A stretch of 64,000 nt of DNA from Micromonospora humi (GTDB taxonomy: Bacteria > Actinomycetota > Actinomycetes > Mycobacteriales > Micromonosporaceae), in contig NZ_FMDM01000020.1 of the NCBI RefSeq assembly GCF_900090105.1, positions 37,092 to 101,091 of the forward strand, read 5' to 3'. A model generated the notes under the pieces. That model was given only the letters and a program-made list of their open reading frames with translations. It was not told the origin of the DNA and did no database searches. The position numbers and the translations under genes were made by a program. Below, in pieces: positions 1-9,816 of the stretch; the first letter of the stretch is position 1, and each line of letters starts with the position of its first letter.

Positions 1-525
1 CAGCTCGTCGGCGGGACCCGCCACCTCGACGAAGACCCGGGCCGGCGCGCCGGCCGGCAGCCGTTCCAGCGCGGCGGCGATCGCCGGCAACGCGCTCTCG
101 TCGCCGGCCAGCAGGTGCCAGTCGGCGGTCGGGTCCGGGGCGTACGCGCCGCCGGGGCCGGTGAACAGCACCCGGTCGCCGGGGCGCAGCGCCGCCGCCC
201 ACGGGCCGGCCAGCCCCTCCTCGCCGTGGTGCACCACCTCGACGGTCAGCTCACCCGCCGCGGCGTCCCAGGCCCGCACCGTGTACGCCCGCAGCCGCGG
301 CCACTGCTCGGCGGGGAACTCCCGCTTGACGGTGGCCAGGTCGGTCGGGTGCGGATAGGTCACCCCGGCCGGCGGGAAGACGATCTTCACGTAGTGGTCG
401 GTGTAGGCGCCCACCGGCAGGCCGGTCAGCTCCGCGCCGCCCAGCACGAGCCGGATCAGGTGCGGGGTGGGCCGCGAGGTCCGGACGACCGTGGCGGCGG
501 TGAGCTTCTTCGGGCGTTCCGTCAT
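1..525 (-). CDS. Siderophore-interacting protein (FAD-binding ferric-siderophore reductase family), partial
   Basis: The gene runs off the left edge, so only the first 175 codons are seen. It begins MTERPKKLTAATVVRTSRP and continues with a ferredoxin-reductase-like beta barrel. The motif RAYTVR (about residues 75-80) matches the RxY(T/S)xR flavin-binding signature of the SIP family, and the later GDRVLFTGPGGAYAPD and LLAGDESALPAI segments match SIP_C. Family members release iron from ferric siderophores in the cytoplasm by NAD(P)H/FAD-dependent reduction. The ATG at 525 lies 7 nt after a TAGCCT hexamer on the minus strand, so the mRNA may be leaderless. An iron-box-like site overlaps that hexamer. 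The missing C-terminus prevents checking the NAD(P)H site. Confidence 0.88.
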   Translation of the reverse strand, partial: MTERPKKLTAATVVRTSRPTPHLIRLVLGGAELTGLPVGAYTDHYVKIVFPPAGVTYPHPTDLATVKREFPAEQWPRLRAYTVRAWDAAAGELTVEVVHHGEEGLAGPWAAALRPGDRVLFTGPGGAYAPDPTADWHLLAGDESALPAIAAALERLPAGAPARVFVEVAGPADEL

Positions 526-544
526 GCGGCTTAGGCTACCCTCA
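526..544 (-). promoter_or_regulatory. Probable iron box (DmdR/IdeR-type) over the -10 of the siderophore-interacting protein gene
   Basis: By hand alignment, 13 of 19 positions match the actinobacterial iron-box consensus TTAGGTTAGGCTAACCTAA, including the central run TTAGGCTA. The site covers the putative -10 (TAGCCT read on the minus strand) and ends one base before the start codon, where a repressor would block transcription. Iron control is the usual mode for this gene family. The assignment rests on one imperfect match. Confidence 0.5.
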
Positions 545-573
545 GTTGCCGGCCGTACCCGCCGGGCGGGTGG

Positions 574-1806
574 TCAGCTCGGCGACACCAGCCGGGCGTG
601 CCAGGCCAGCGCGGCCGGGTCGGTGAGCGAGGCCACCTGGTCGATCGCCACGCGCAGCCGTGCGGCGTCGTCCGAGGCGTCCCGCCAGAGCGGCGCGAAG
701 ACCTCGTCGAGCGCGTCCGGGGCGCGGTCGAGCAGCGCGGCGACCAGCTCGGCGAGGAGTTCCCGCTGCCGGTCGTAGCGGCCACTGGCACCGGGGCGGC
801 GCATCACGTAGCGCAGGGCGATGCCCTTGAGCAGCGCGCACTGCGCCCGGATCCGGCGCGGCACCACCAGGTCGGCGGCGTAGCGGCGGTGCGGGCCGGC
901 GCCGTGGCGCGCCTCGGTGGCGGCCACCACCGTCGACACGAACCGGCCGGTCAGCACGCTCGTGGTGGCCTTCAGGGCGGCCAGCGACCGGTGGCTGCCG
1001 TCGTACGCGGCGAGCGGGGCGAGCACCGGGTCGGCGAGCAGTTCGCCCAGCACCTCGCCCAGGTCCTCCGGCGCCTCGCCGGAGTAGGCGGACGCCACGT
1101 CGGCGCAGAGCGCCCGCCGCTCGTCCTCCTCGGCCAGCAGCGGGCGCAGGTCGACGTACCCGCCGTGGATGCCGTCCTCGACGTCGTGCACCGAGTACGC
1201 CACGTCGTCCGCCCAGTCCATCACCTGGGCCTCCAGGCAGCGCCGGTCGCCGGGCGGGGCGCCGGCGCGCAGCCAGTCGAAGACCGGCCGGTCGTCGGCG
1301 TACACGCCGAACTTGCGCTGGCCGGGCCGGCGCGGCCACGGATACTTGCCGATCGCGTCGAGCGCGGCCCGGGTCAGGTTCAGCCCGGCGGACCGTCCGT
1401 CCGGGGTGAACACCTTCGCCTCCAGCCGGGTCAGCACCCGCAGCGTCTGCGCGTTGCCCTCGAAGCCGCCGGTGGCGGCGGCCAGCTCGTCCAGGGCGTA
1501 CTCGCCGTTGTGGCCGAACGGCGGGTGGCCCAGGTCGTGGGCGAGCCCGGCGGTGTCCACCACGTCGGGGTCGCACCCGAGCCGGGCGCCCATCTCGCGG
1601 GCGATCTGCGCCACCTCCAGCGAGTGGGTCAGCCGGGTACGCAGGAAGTCGTCGGTGCCGGCGGCGTGCACCTGGGTCTTCGCGGCGAGCCGGCGGAACG
1701 CCGCCGAGTGCAGCACCCGGGCCCGGTCGCGTTCGAACGGCGACCGGCCGTACCCGGTGTCCTTGGGCGCCTCGGCGACCAGCCGCGCCGCGTCGTCAGC
1801 GTGCAT
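574..1806 (-). CDS. dgt: Deoxyguanosinetriphosphate triphosphohydrolase-like protein (HD domain)
   Basis: A 410-residue HD-superfamily phosphohydrolase. Metal-binding residues are visible as H61 (LTHSLEVAQ) and the pair H90-D91 (LAHDLGHPPFGHNGE), followed by the conserved GFEGNAQTLR segment. Dgt enzymes split dNTPs into the deoxynucleoside and tripolyphosphate, which affects dNTP pool balance; the substrate preference of this protein cannot be read from sequence. The N-terminal GRSPFERDRARVLHSAAFRRLAAKTQV is typical of dGTPase-like type 2 proteins. The ATG overlaps the end of the upstream VOC gene by 11 nt, so the two are probably co-transcribed. Its own ribosome-binding site is weak, which suggests translational coupling. 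Confidence 0.9.
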   Translation of the reverse strand: MHADDAARLVAEAPKDTGYGRSPFERDRARVLHSAAFRRLAAKTQVHAAGTDDFLRTRLTHSLEVAQIAREMGARLGCDPDVVDTAGLAHDLGHPPFGHNGEYALDELAAATGGFEGNAQTLRVLTRLEAKVFTPDGRSAGLNLTRAALDAIGKYPWPRRPGQRKFGVYADDRPVFDWLRAGAPPGDRRCLEAQVMDWADDVAYSVHDVEDGIHGGYVDLRPLLAEEDERRALCADVASAYSGEAPEDLGEVLGELLADPVLAPLAAYDGSHRSLAALKATTSVLTGRFVSTVVAATEARHGAGPHRRYAADLVVPRRIRAQCALLKGIALRYVMRRPGASGRYDRQRELLAELVAALLDRAPDALDEVFAPLWRDASDDAARLRVAIDQVASLTDPAALAWHARLVSPS

Positions 1807-2143
1807 GCAGCACGCAGAACTCGTTGCCCTCCGGGTCGGCCAGCACGGTCCACGCCACGTCCCCCTGGCCGATGTCGACGTGCCGCGCGCCCATGTCGAC
1901 CAGCCGTTCCACCTCGGCCTCCTGGTCGGTCGGGCGCAGGTCGACGTGCAGCCGGTTCTTCCCCTGCTTCGGCCCGGAGACCGGGACGAAGACCAGGCCC
2001 GGGAGCGTGTCGGGGGTCCGGCGGATCTCCACCTCGTCGGGCTTGTCGGTGATCACCTGGTAGCCCAGCGCCTCGGCCCACCAGCGGGCGAGCCGGGACG
2101 GGTCCCGGGCGTCGACAACCAGGTTCTCCCAGACGGCGGTCAT
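1796..2143 (-). CDS. VOC-family (glyoxalase/bleomycin-resistance fold) protein
   Basis: A 115-residue protein with one betaalphabetabetabeta pair: WENLVVDARDPSRLARWWAEALGY at the start and DPEGNEFCVLHAR at the end, the standard ends of a VOC domain. Many actinobacterial homologues are annotated simply as VOC or glyoxalase-like, and no substrate can be assigned. A GGGAGG Shine-Dalgarno lies 9 nt upstream of the chosen ATG, while the longer open frame upstream has no supporting signal. It is the first gene of a two-gene unit with the dGTPase-like gene, which it overlaps by 11 nt. Confidence 0.85.
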   Translation of the reverse strand: MTAVWENLVVDARDPSRLARWWAEALGYQVITDKPDEVEIRRTPDTLPGLVFVPVSGPKQGKNRLHVDLRPTDQEAEVERLVDMGARHVDIGQGDVAWTVLADPEGNEFCVLHAR

Positions 2144-2255
2144 GCGGCCATCCCTCCCGATCAACACGTGGCGGAAGCTCAGGTTACGCCGGGGTGACCG
2201 GAACGGCGCGCCAGGCGGGCCGCCGGACGTCACCGGCGGCCCGCCCGGGGAACGC

Positions 2256-4967
<2,712 letters not shown>

Positions 4968-5154
4968 CAGAGCCTCCCACGCGCGCCATTGACACTTAAC
5001 GAAGGTTCAGTTCGGACATACCCCGGGAGCGACCACCGGTAATCCCGGCTCGTCAGCGATCGGTGGGCGAAGGTTAAGCGAACTTCGCGAGGCCCGGGAG
5101 CGTTCGGTGACAATCGGCACAACAGTCACCACCGCCCGCGTCCGTACGGGTTTC

Positions 5155-5168
5155 TGGGAACGCTTCCA
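5155..5168. promoter_or_regulatory. LacI-family (CebR-like) operator between ppdK and the GH20 gene
   Basis: The 14-mer TGGGAACGCTTCCA is an imperfect palindrome with the central CG typical of LacI-family operators. It matches the Streptomyces CebR box TGGGAGCGCTCCCA at 12 of 14 positions. It sits 112 bp before the hexosaminidase start and about 190 bp before ppdK. No LacI-family gene lies in this window. The rest of the 312-nt gap (4968-5279) shows no gene; a second short dyad (GCGAAG / CTTCGC, 5067-5088) is the only other structure noticed. Confidence 0.5.
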
Positions 5169-5279
5169 CGCGCACGATCACGCAATTACCGATTCCCCTC
5201 GTACCCTTGACGGCACCGGATATCGCCGAACCTGACCTTTGCCATATCCCGCACGAATACACCCCTCGGAGCCGTCGCC

Positions 5280-7148
5280 GTGCCGACCAACCCCGCCGCC
5301 CCCGAAACCGGGCCGCAGCCGACCGAGACCCACCCCACCGTCCCGTCGCCGGCCGGCGACGCGCCCGGCCTGCCGCCCGGCGCCGGCGCCGAGTTGCCCG
5401 CGGCCCCGGCCGCCGCCGGCGAGCTGGCCCGCGTCGCCGCCGACCGGGCCGTCGGGCAGCTCGCCCCGCCCGCGCCGGTCCGCCTCGGCGACGTGGTGCC
5501 GGCGCCCGAGCGGGTGCTCCCCGACCCGGCCGGTGACTTCACGCTGCCGCCGGACGCGGCGATCCGGGTCGGCGTCGCCGGCCTCGACGTGGCCGAGCAA
5601 CTCGCCGGCTGGCTGCGCCCGGCCACCGGCTACCCGCTCCCGGTGACCGACGCGGCCGCCCCGGGGCCGGGCGGCCCGCTGACGCTCACCGTCGCGGCGA
5701 CCGGCGCCACCGCGCCGGCGCGACCGGAGGGCGCACCCGCCCCGGGTACGCCGACCCCGCGCCCGCCGGCCGACCACCCGGCCTCCGCCGGGGCAGCCCG
5801 GCCCGACGCGGCCTCCGCCGGCACGGCCCGGGCCGACGCGGACGGCGACGACGTGGCGCTCGGCGACGAGGGCTACCGACTCGACGTCACCGCCGCCGGC
5901 ATCCGGATCACCGCCACCACCCCGGCCGGGCTGTTCCACGGCGCGCAGACGTTGCGGCAGCTCCTGCCGGCGGCGATCGAGAGCGCCACCCCGGTCACGA
6001 CGCGCTGGGCGGTGCCCGGCGGCACCGTCGTCGACCGGCCGCGCTTCGCCTACCGGGGCGCCATGCTCGACGTCGCCCGGCACTTCTTCGGCGTGGACGA
6101 CGTGCTGCGGGTGGTCGACCACCTGGCCCGCTACAAGCTCAACCACCTGCACCTGCACCTCACCGACGACCAGGGCTGGCGGATCGCTGTCGACTCCTGG
6201 CCCCGGCTCGCCGAGGTCGGCGGCGCCACCGCGGTCGGCGACGCGCCGGGCGGCCGGTACACCCGGGACGACTACCGGCGGATCGTCGGGTACGCCGCCC
6301 GTCGCCACGTGACAGTGGTGCCCGAGATCGACCTGCCCGGGCACACCAACGCGGCGCTGGTCGCCTACCCCGAGCTGGCGCCCGGCAAGACCGCGCCGCC
6401 GCCGTACACCGGCACCGAGGTCGGGTTCAGCTACGTCGACCCGGCCGACGAGCGGACGTACGCCTTCGTCGCCGACGTGTTCGGCGAGGTGGCCGCGCTG
6501 ACCCCCGGCCCGTGGCTGCACCTCGGCGGCGACGAGGCGTTCAAGGTGCCGGCCGCGAGCTACCGCGCCTTCGTGGCACGGGCCCAGGAACTGGTCGCGG
6601 CCACCGGCAAGACGGTCGTCGGCTGGCACCAGCTCGCCCCGGCCGGGCACGTCGACGGGCGCGTCCTGCAGTGGTGGGGCACCAACGGCGACGACCCCGA
6701 GACGGCCGACGCGGTACGCCGGGGCGCCCGGCTCATCCTCTCCCCCGGCAACCGCGCCTACCTGGACATGAAGTACGCCCCCGACACCCCGATCGGGCAC
6801 GACTGGGCCGGCCTGATCGACGTGCGCCGGGCGTACGACTGGGACCCCGGCGCGCACGTCGTCGGCGTACCCGAAGCCGCCGTGCTGGGCGTGGAGGCGC
6901 CGCTGTGGACCGAGACGGTGACCACCCGCGCCGAGATCGAGTTCATGATGTTCCCGCGCCTGCCCGCGATCGCCGAGCTGGGTTGGTCGCCCCGTGCCAC
7001 CTACGACTGGGCCGGCTTCCGGGAGCGGCTCGCCGGCCACGGGCCGCGCTGGACCGCCGCCGGGATCGCCTTCCACCCCGCCCCCGAGATCCCCTGGCCG
7101 GCCCGGTTCCCGCGGCACGCCGAAGGGCGGGCGGAGGCCGCGGCGTGA
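5280..7148 (+). CDS. Beta-N-acetylhexosaminidase (glycoside hydrolase family 20)
   Basis: A 622-residue GH20 enzyme. An Ala/Pro-rich N-terminus (about residues 1-75) precedes the GH20b domain, which is interrupted by an A/P/G-rich insert around residues 140-185. The catalytic TIM barrel contains HLHLTDDQGWRIAVDSWPRL and the catalytic Asp-Glu pair D418-E419 in LHLGGDEAFK. The enzyme uses substrate-assisted catalysis to remove terminal GlcNAc/GalNAc, for example from chitin oligomers. No convincing signal peptide is visible from the GTG start (GGAG about 9 nt upstream), so the protein is probably cytoplasmic and would act on imported chitobiose-like sugars. The LacI-type operator upstream fits sugar induction. 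It converges on the XRE regulator gene with 4 nt between stops. Confidence 0.93.
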   Translation: MPTNPAAPETGPQPTETHPTVPSPAGDAPGLPPGAGAELPAAPAAAGELARVAADRAVGQLAPPAPVRLGDVVPAPERVLPDPAGDFTLPPDAAIRVGVAGLDVAEQLAGWLRPATGYPLPVTDAAAPGPGGPLTLTVAATGATAPARPEGAPAPGTPTPRPPADHPASAGAARPDAASAGTARADADGDDVALGDEGYRLDVTAAGIRITATTPAGLFHGAQTLRQLLPAAIESATPVTTRWAVPGGTVVDRPRFAYRGAMLDVARHFFGVDDVLRVVDHLARYKLNHLHLHLTDDQGWRIAVDSWPRLAEVGGATAVGDAPGGRYTRDDYRRIVGYAARRHVTVVPEIDLPGHTNAALVAYPELAPGKTAPPPYTGTEVGFSYVDPADERTYAFVADVFGEVAALTPGPWLHLGGDEAFKVPAASYRAFVARAQELVAATGKTVVGWHQLAPAGHVDGRVLQWWGTNGDDPETADAVRRGARLILSPGNRAYLDMKYAPDTPIGHDWAGLIDVRRAYDWDPGAHVVGVPEAAVLGVEAPLWTETVTTRAEIEFMMFPRLPAIAELGWSPRATYDWAGFRERLAGHGPRWTAAGIAFHPAPEIPWPARFPRHAEGRAEAAA

Positions 7149-7152
7149 CCGG

Positions 7153-7962
7153 TCAGCTCCCGGCGCGCTTACGGAGCACGGCAGCCGTGCGCTCGTCGGC
7201 CGGATAGAACGACTCGATGGACAGCTCGGCCACCGTGACGTCCAGCGGCGTACCGAAGGTCGCGACGGTGCTGAGGAAGCACAGCTCCCCGCCGTCGTGC
7301 CGGAGCCGGAGCGGCACCACGATCCCGTCCGGGCCGGGCACCTCCGCGGACCGGTCCCGCCCGGCGCCCGGATAGCCACGCAGCTCCTCCTCCAACGCCG
7401 CGAGCTCCTCGTCGCCGGTCAGCTCCACCTGCCGGGCCAACCGGTGCAACAGGTGCCCCCGCCACTCGGCGAGGTTGGCGATGTGCGGGGCCAAGCCGTC
7501 CGGGTGCAGGCTGACCCGCAGCACGTTCACCCGGCCGGCCAGCAGGTCGGGCGCCACCCGCTCGGTGAGCACCGTCAGGCTGTCGTTGGCGTCCACCAGG
7601 TGCCACCCCCGGTCGATCACGGCCGCCGGGTAGGGCTCGTGGCCGGCCAGCACCCGGCGGACCGCCGCGCGGACCGCGGCCAGGCGCGGCGCGGCCAGCG
7701 CCGTCTCCGGGTACGCCGGGGCGTAGCCGGCCGCCAGCAACAGCCGGTTGCGTTCGCGCAGCGGCAGGTCCAGCGGATCGGCGAGCCGCAGCACCATCTC
7801 CCGGCTCGGCCGGGAGCGCCCGGTCTCCACGAAGCTCAGGTGCCGGGTCGAGACCTCCGCCCGGATGGACAGCTCCAGTTGGCTGAGCCGGCGCAGCTCC
7901 CGCCACCGCCGCAGCGCCTCCCCCGCGGAGGCGGCGCCGGCCGGGTGCGTCGCGGCGGTCAC
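7153..7962 (-). CDS. XRE-family transcriptional regulator with MmyB-like ligand-binding domain
   Basis: A 269-residue regulator. Residues 13-70 form a Cro/CI helix-turn-helix (LRRWRELRRLSQLELSIRAE, VSTRHLSFVETGRSRPS). Residues about 105-265 match the MmyB-like PAS-type domain (AVIDRGWHLVDANDSLTVL, LRVSLHPDGLAPHIANLAEW, LSTVATFGTPLDVTVAELSIESFYPADERT). Such regulators are numerous in actinomycetes, bind unknown small ligands, and often control a divergent neighbour. Here the neighbour is a SnoaL-like gene, and two near-identical palindromes lie between them. The start is GTG with GGAG 6 nt upstream, overlapping the stop of a 13-codon upstream ORF in a GTGA arrangement. Confidence 0.9.
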   Translation of the reverse strand: MTAATHPAGAASAGEALRRWRELRRLSQLELSIRAEVSTRHLSFVETGRSRPSREMVLRLADPLDLPLRERNRLLLAAGYAPAYPETALAAPRLAAVRAAVRRVLAGHEPYPAAVIDRGWHLVDANDSLTVLTERVAPDLLAGRVNVLRVSLHPDGLAPHIANLAEWRGHLLHRLARQVELTGDEELAALEEELRGYPGAGRDRSAEVPGPDGIVVPLRLRHDGGELCFLSTVATFGTPLDVTVAELSIESFYPADERTAAVLRKRAGS

Positions 7963-8000
7963 GGCAGCTCCGGCGACGCCGGAGCACGGTACGTGGACAT
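7959..8000 (-). CDS. Putative 13-residue leader ORF upstream of the XRE regulator
   Basis: An ATG preceded by GGGAGACGGGGA opens a 13-codon frame (MSTYRAPASPELP) whose TGA overlaps the GTG of the regulator. The tight GTGA overlap and the good ribosome-binding site suggest translational coupling rather than a functional peptide. It may be chance, since no conservation data are available here. Confidence 0.3.
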   Translation of the reverse strand: MSTYRAPASPELP

Positions 8001-8069
8001 CGGTTCCCCGTCTCCCGTGAAGGTCCTGTGGTGGGTCGTCGGCACCACCCTGCCCGGTACCGCGCCACC

Positions 8070-8146
8070 GTGTCGATTACCCCCCGGGTAACGGCGACGG
8101 CCACGGATCGCCGGGTCCGCGCCCTTACCTGCCGGGTAATCGACAC
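8070..8146. promoter_or_regulatory. Twin palindromic operators between the XRE regulator and the SnoaL gene
   Basis: Two 15-bp dyads share the ends TTACC...GGTAA: TTACCCCCCGGGTAA (8077-8091) and TTACCTGCCGGGTAA (8125-8139), with starts 48 bp apart. In addition, the 13-mer GTGTCGATTACCC at 8070 is exactly inverted as GGGTAATCGACAC at 8134, so the whole array is symmetric. The location between divergent genes, one of them a DNA-binding regulator, argues that these are the regulator's own operators controlling both promoters. Confidence 0.65.
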
Positions 8147-8204
8147 GCCCGCACGGCCGGTGCCAGAGTTCCCGGCGTCACCGAACGACGAAGGGACGAC
8201 ACCG

Positions 8205-8576
8205 ATGAACGCGTACTCCGACCTGGTCGACCGCTACCTCGCCGTGTGGAACGAGACGGACGCCGACGCCCGCGCGGCGGCCGTCGGCGCCCTCTTCACC
8301 CCCGACGCCATCTACGTCGACCCGCTGGCCGACGTGCGCGGCCACGAGCAGATCGCGGCGGCCATCGCCGGCGTCCAGCAGACCTTCCCGGGCCACGTGC
8401 TGCGCCCGCACGGCCCGGCCGACGGTCACCACGACGTGGTCCGGTTCGGCTGGGAGCTGGTGCCCGCCACCGGCGGCGAGTCCGTCGCGGTCGGCTTCGA
8501 CGTGGCGGTCCGGGACACCGAGGGCCGGGTGCGCGCGGTGCTCGGCTTCCTGGACAAGACCCCCGCCACAGCCTGA
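8205..8576 (+). CDS. SnoaL-like / NTF2-like domain protein
   Basis: A 123-residue alpha+beta barrel protein. Features typical of the nuclear-transport-factor-2-like family are the N-terminal helix NAYSDLVDRYLAVWNETD, the ALFTPDAIYVDPLADVRGHEQI segment and the final strand RVRAVLGFLDK. Members range from polyketide cyclases to small-molecule-binding proteins, and no activity can be assigned here. The ATG is preceded by AAGGGACGA. The gene is divergent from the XRE/MmyB-like regulator with the twin palindromes in between, so it is probably that regulator's main target. It is followed by a long palindrome. Confidence 0.82.
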   Translation: MNAYSDLVDRYLAVWNETDADARAAAVGALFTPDAIYVDPLADVRGHEQIAAAIAGVQQTFPGHVLRPHGPADGHHDVVRFGWELVPATGGESVAVGFDVAVRDTEGRVRAVLGFLDKTPATA

Positions 8577-8605
8577 CGCACCACCCCCCCCACCCCCACC
8601 CCACC

Positions 8606-8678
8606 GACCCGGTCGATCATGAAGTTGGCGGCGACGAATCGGACCGCAACTGCCGTCAACTTCATGATCGACGGGGTC
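8606..8678. repeat. Long inverted repeat downstream of the SnoaL gene
   Basis: The arms GTCGATCATGAAGTTG (8612-8627) and CAACTTCATGATCGAC (8657-8672) are exact complements. They extend outward (ACCC/GGGT with one mismatch) and inward (CGGC/GCCG with one G-T pair) to about 26 bp. It lies 30 nt after the SnoaL stop, but no T-tract follows. A related element with a GATCAAGGAGTTC arm occurs at 25010. It may act as a terminator or be a dispersed intergenic palindrome. Confidence 0.75.
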
Positions 8679-9113
8679 GGAACCGGACATCGGGGATGAG
8701 ACGCGCGAGTCGATGGGCGGCGCGCGGCGGCGGCCCGTCCGTTCGGACATCGGTGACGTCCGGGACCGTCCGGCACGGTGACCGCGTCGAACTGGGGAGG
8801 GCACCCGGACTCGCCGGGCGGTCGAAGGTGGCGCGTGGGCTCGGATGCGCGGGATGTCCGGTGCGGCCCGGGTCGGTCGGCCAGCCGAGGCCGCCCGGCC
8901 GGAATGCCTCCCCGGCCCTGGGCGTTGAACATGGCTCACCCCCGGGAGCCCGCCGCGAAGCGCCGCGCGCCGGCCCCGGAATGCCGGACCCCGCCCGGTG
9001 GTTACACCCCCGAGCCGCCCCGAGCAGGTCGCCACCGCTGACCGCCGCGCGGCGCAGACCTCCCCCCGCGGCACCCCCGTGCCGCACACCCCCGAACGCA
9101 GAGGAGTCGCATC
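8679..9113. other. 435-nt intergenic region, no gene recognised
   Basis: Open frames here are GC-driven and lack ribosome-binding sites or family-like features. The region presumably carries the promoter of the downstream secreted protein, whose GAGGAG Shine-Dalgarno is at its right end. I see no riboswitch, tRNA or operator-quality palindrome. Confidence 0.6.
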
Positions 9114-9761
9114 ATGCGTACCGATCTGATCCGCAAGACCGCCCTGACCGTCGCCGGGATCGCCGCCACCGCCGGTGGCATCGCCGGCCCCGCCATCGCC
9201 GCCCAGGCCACCCCGGCCGAGCGCGCCGCCCAGGTCGTCGTGGACCGCAAGGGCCACGGCGAGCGGGAGCTCGACGTGCGCTACGAGGCGCAGCCCAACT
9301 TCTACTTCTGCGGCCCGGCCGCGGCCCGCAACGCCCTGTCCGTGCAGGGCAAGAACATCGACGTGGACGCCATGGCCAAGGAGATGGGCACCACCGAGTC
9401 CGGCACCAACTCGATCAACGACATCACCCCGGTGCTGAACAAGGAGACCGGCAAGGACGTCTACAAGTCCACCGAGATCCCGGTGGACAAGGCCCGCGAC
9501 AAGGCCGACAAGCTGCGCGCCGACGTGGTGCGCGCGGTGGACGACGGGCGGGCTGTGGTGGCCAACATCGCCGGCACCGCGACCGACACCGACGGCACCA
9601 CCCACTCCTTCGAGGGTGGCCACTACATCAGCGTGGTGGGCTACCGCGACGGTGGGAAGGTCGTGACGATCGCCGACTCGGCGAACCCGGACCAGGCCTC
9701 CTACCGGATGGACGTGGACGCCCTGGCGCACTGGATCGCCAGCCGCGGCTACAGCTCCTGA
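9114..9761 (+). CDS. Secreted C39-like (papain-fold) peptidase family protein
   Basis: A 215-residue protein with a signal peptide: MRTDLIRKTALTVAGIAATA followed by a hydrophobic stretch and a likely AIAA-QAT cleavage near residue 31. The mature part has a peptidase C39-like layout with Cys66 in NFYFCGPAA, His170 in GGHYISVVGY and Asp188 in IADSANP, in the Cys-His-Asp order of the fold. Unlike bacteriocin-processing C39 domains, it is not fused to an ABC transporter. Actinobacterial relatives are annotated as C39 family peptidase or papain-like cysteine protease, and the substrate is unknown. The start is supported by GAGGAG 8 nt upstream. It ends before a strong terminator shared with convergent dusB. 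Confidence 0.82.
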   Translation: MRTDLIRKTALTVAGIAATAGGIAGPAIAAQATPAERAAQVVVDRKGHGERELDVRYEAQPNFYFCGPAAARNALSVQGKNIDVDAMAKEMGTTESGTNSINDITPVLNKETGKDVYKSTEIPVDKARDKADKLRADVVRAVDDGRAVVANIAGTATDTDGTTHSFEGGHYISVVGYRDGGKVVTIADSANPDQASYRMDVDALAHWIASRGYSS

Positions 9762-9771
9762 CCGAACGTCG

Positions 9772-9803
9772 AAGGGCCCGACCCCCGCGGGGGTCGGGCC
9801 CTT
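9772..9803. terminator. Bidirectional intrinsic terminator between the C39-like gene and dusB
   Basis: A perfect self-complementary 32-mer with arms AAGGGCCCGACCCCCG and CGGGGGTCGGGCCCTT lies between two convergent genes, 10 nt past the first stop and 13 nt past the second. The A and T ends give short U runs in both directions. Confidence 0.85.
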
Positions 9804-9816
9804 CCGCGTACCCGGC

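Noticed and set aside
8778..9041. 87-codon ORF in the 8.7-9.1 kb gap
   Set aside because: No ribosome-binding site, no domain, Arg/Gly/Pro-rich composition as expected of random GC-rich DNA.
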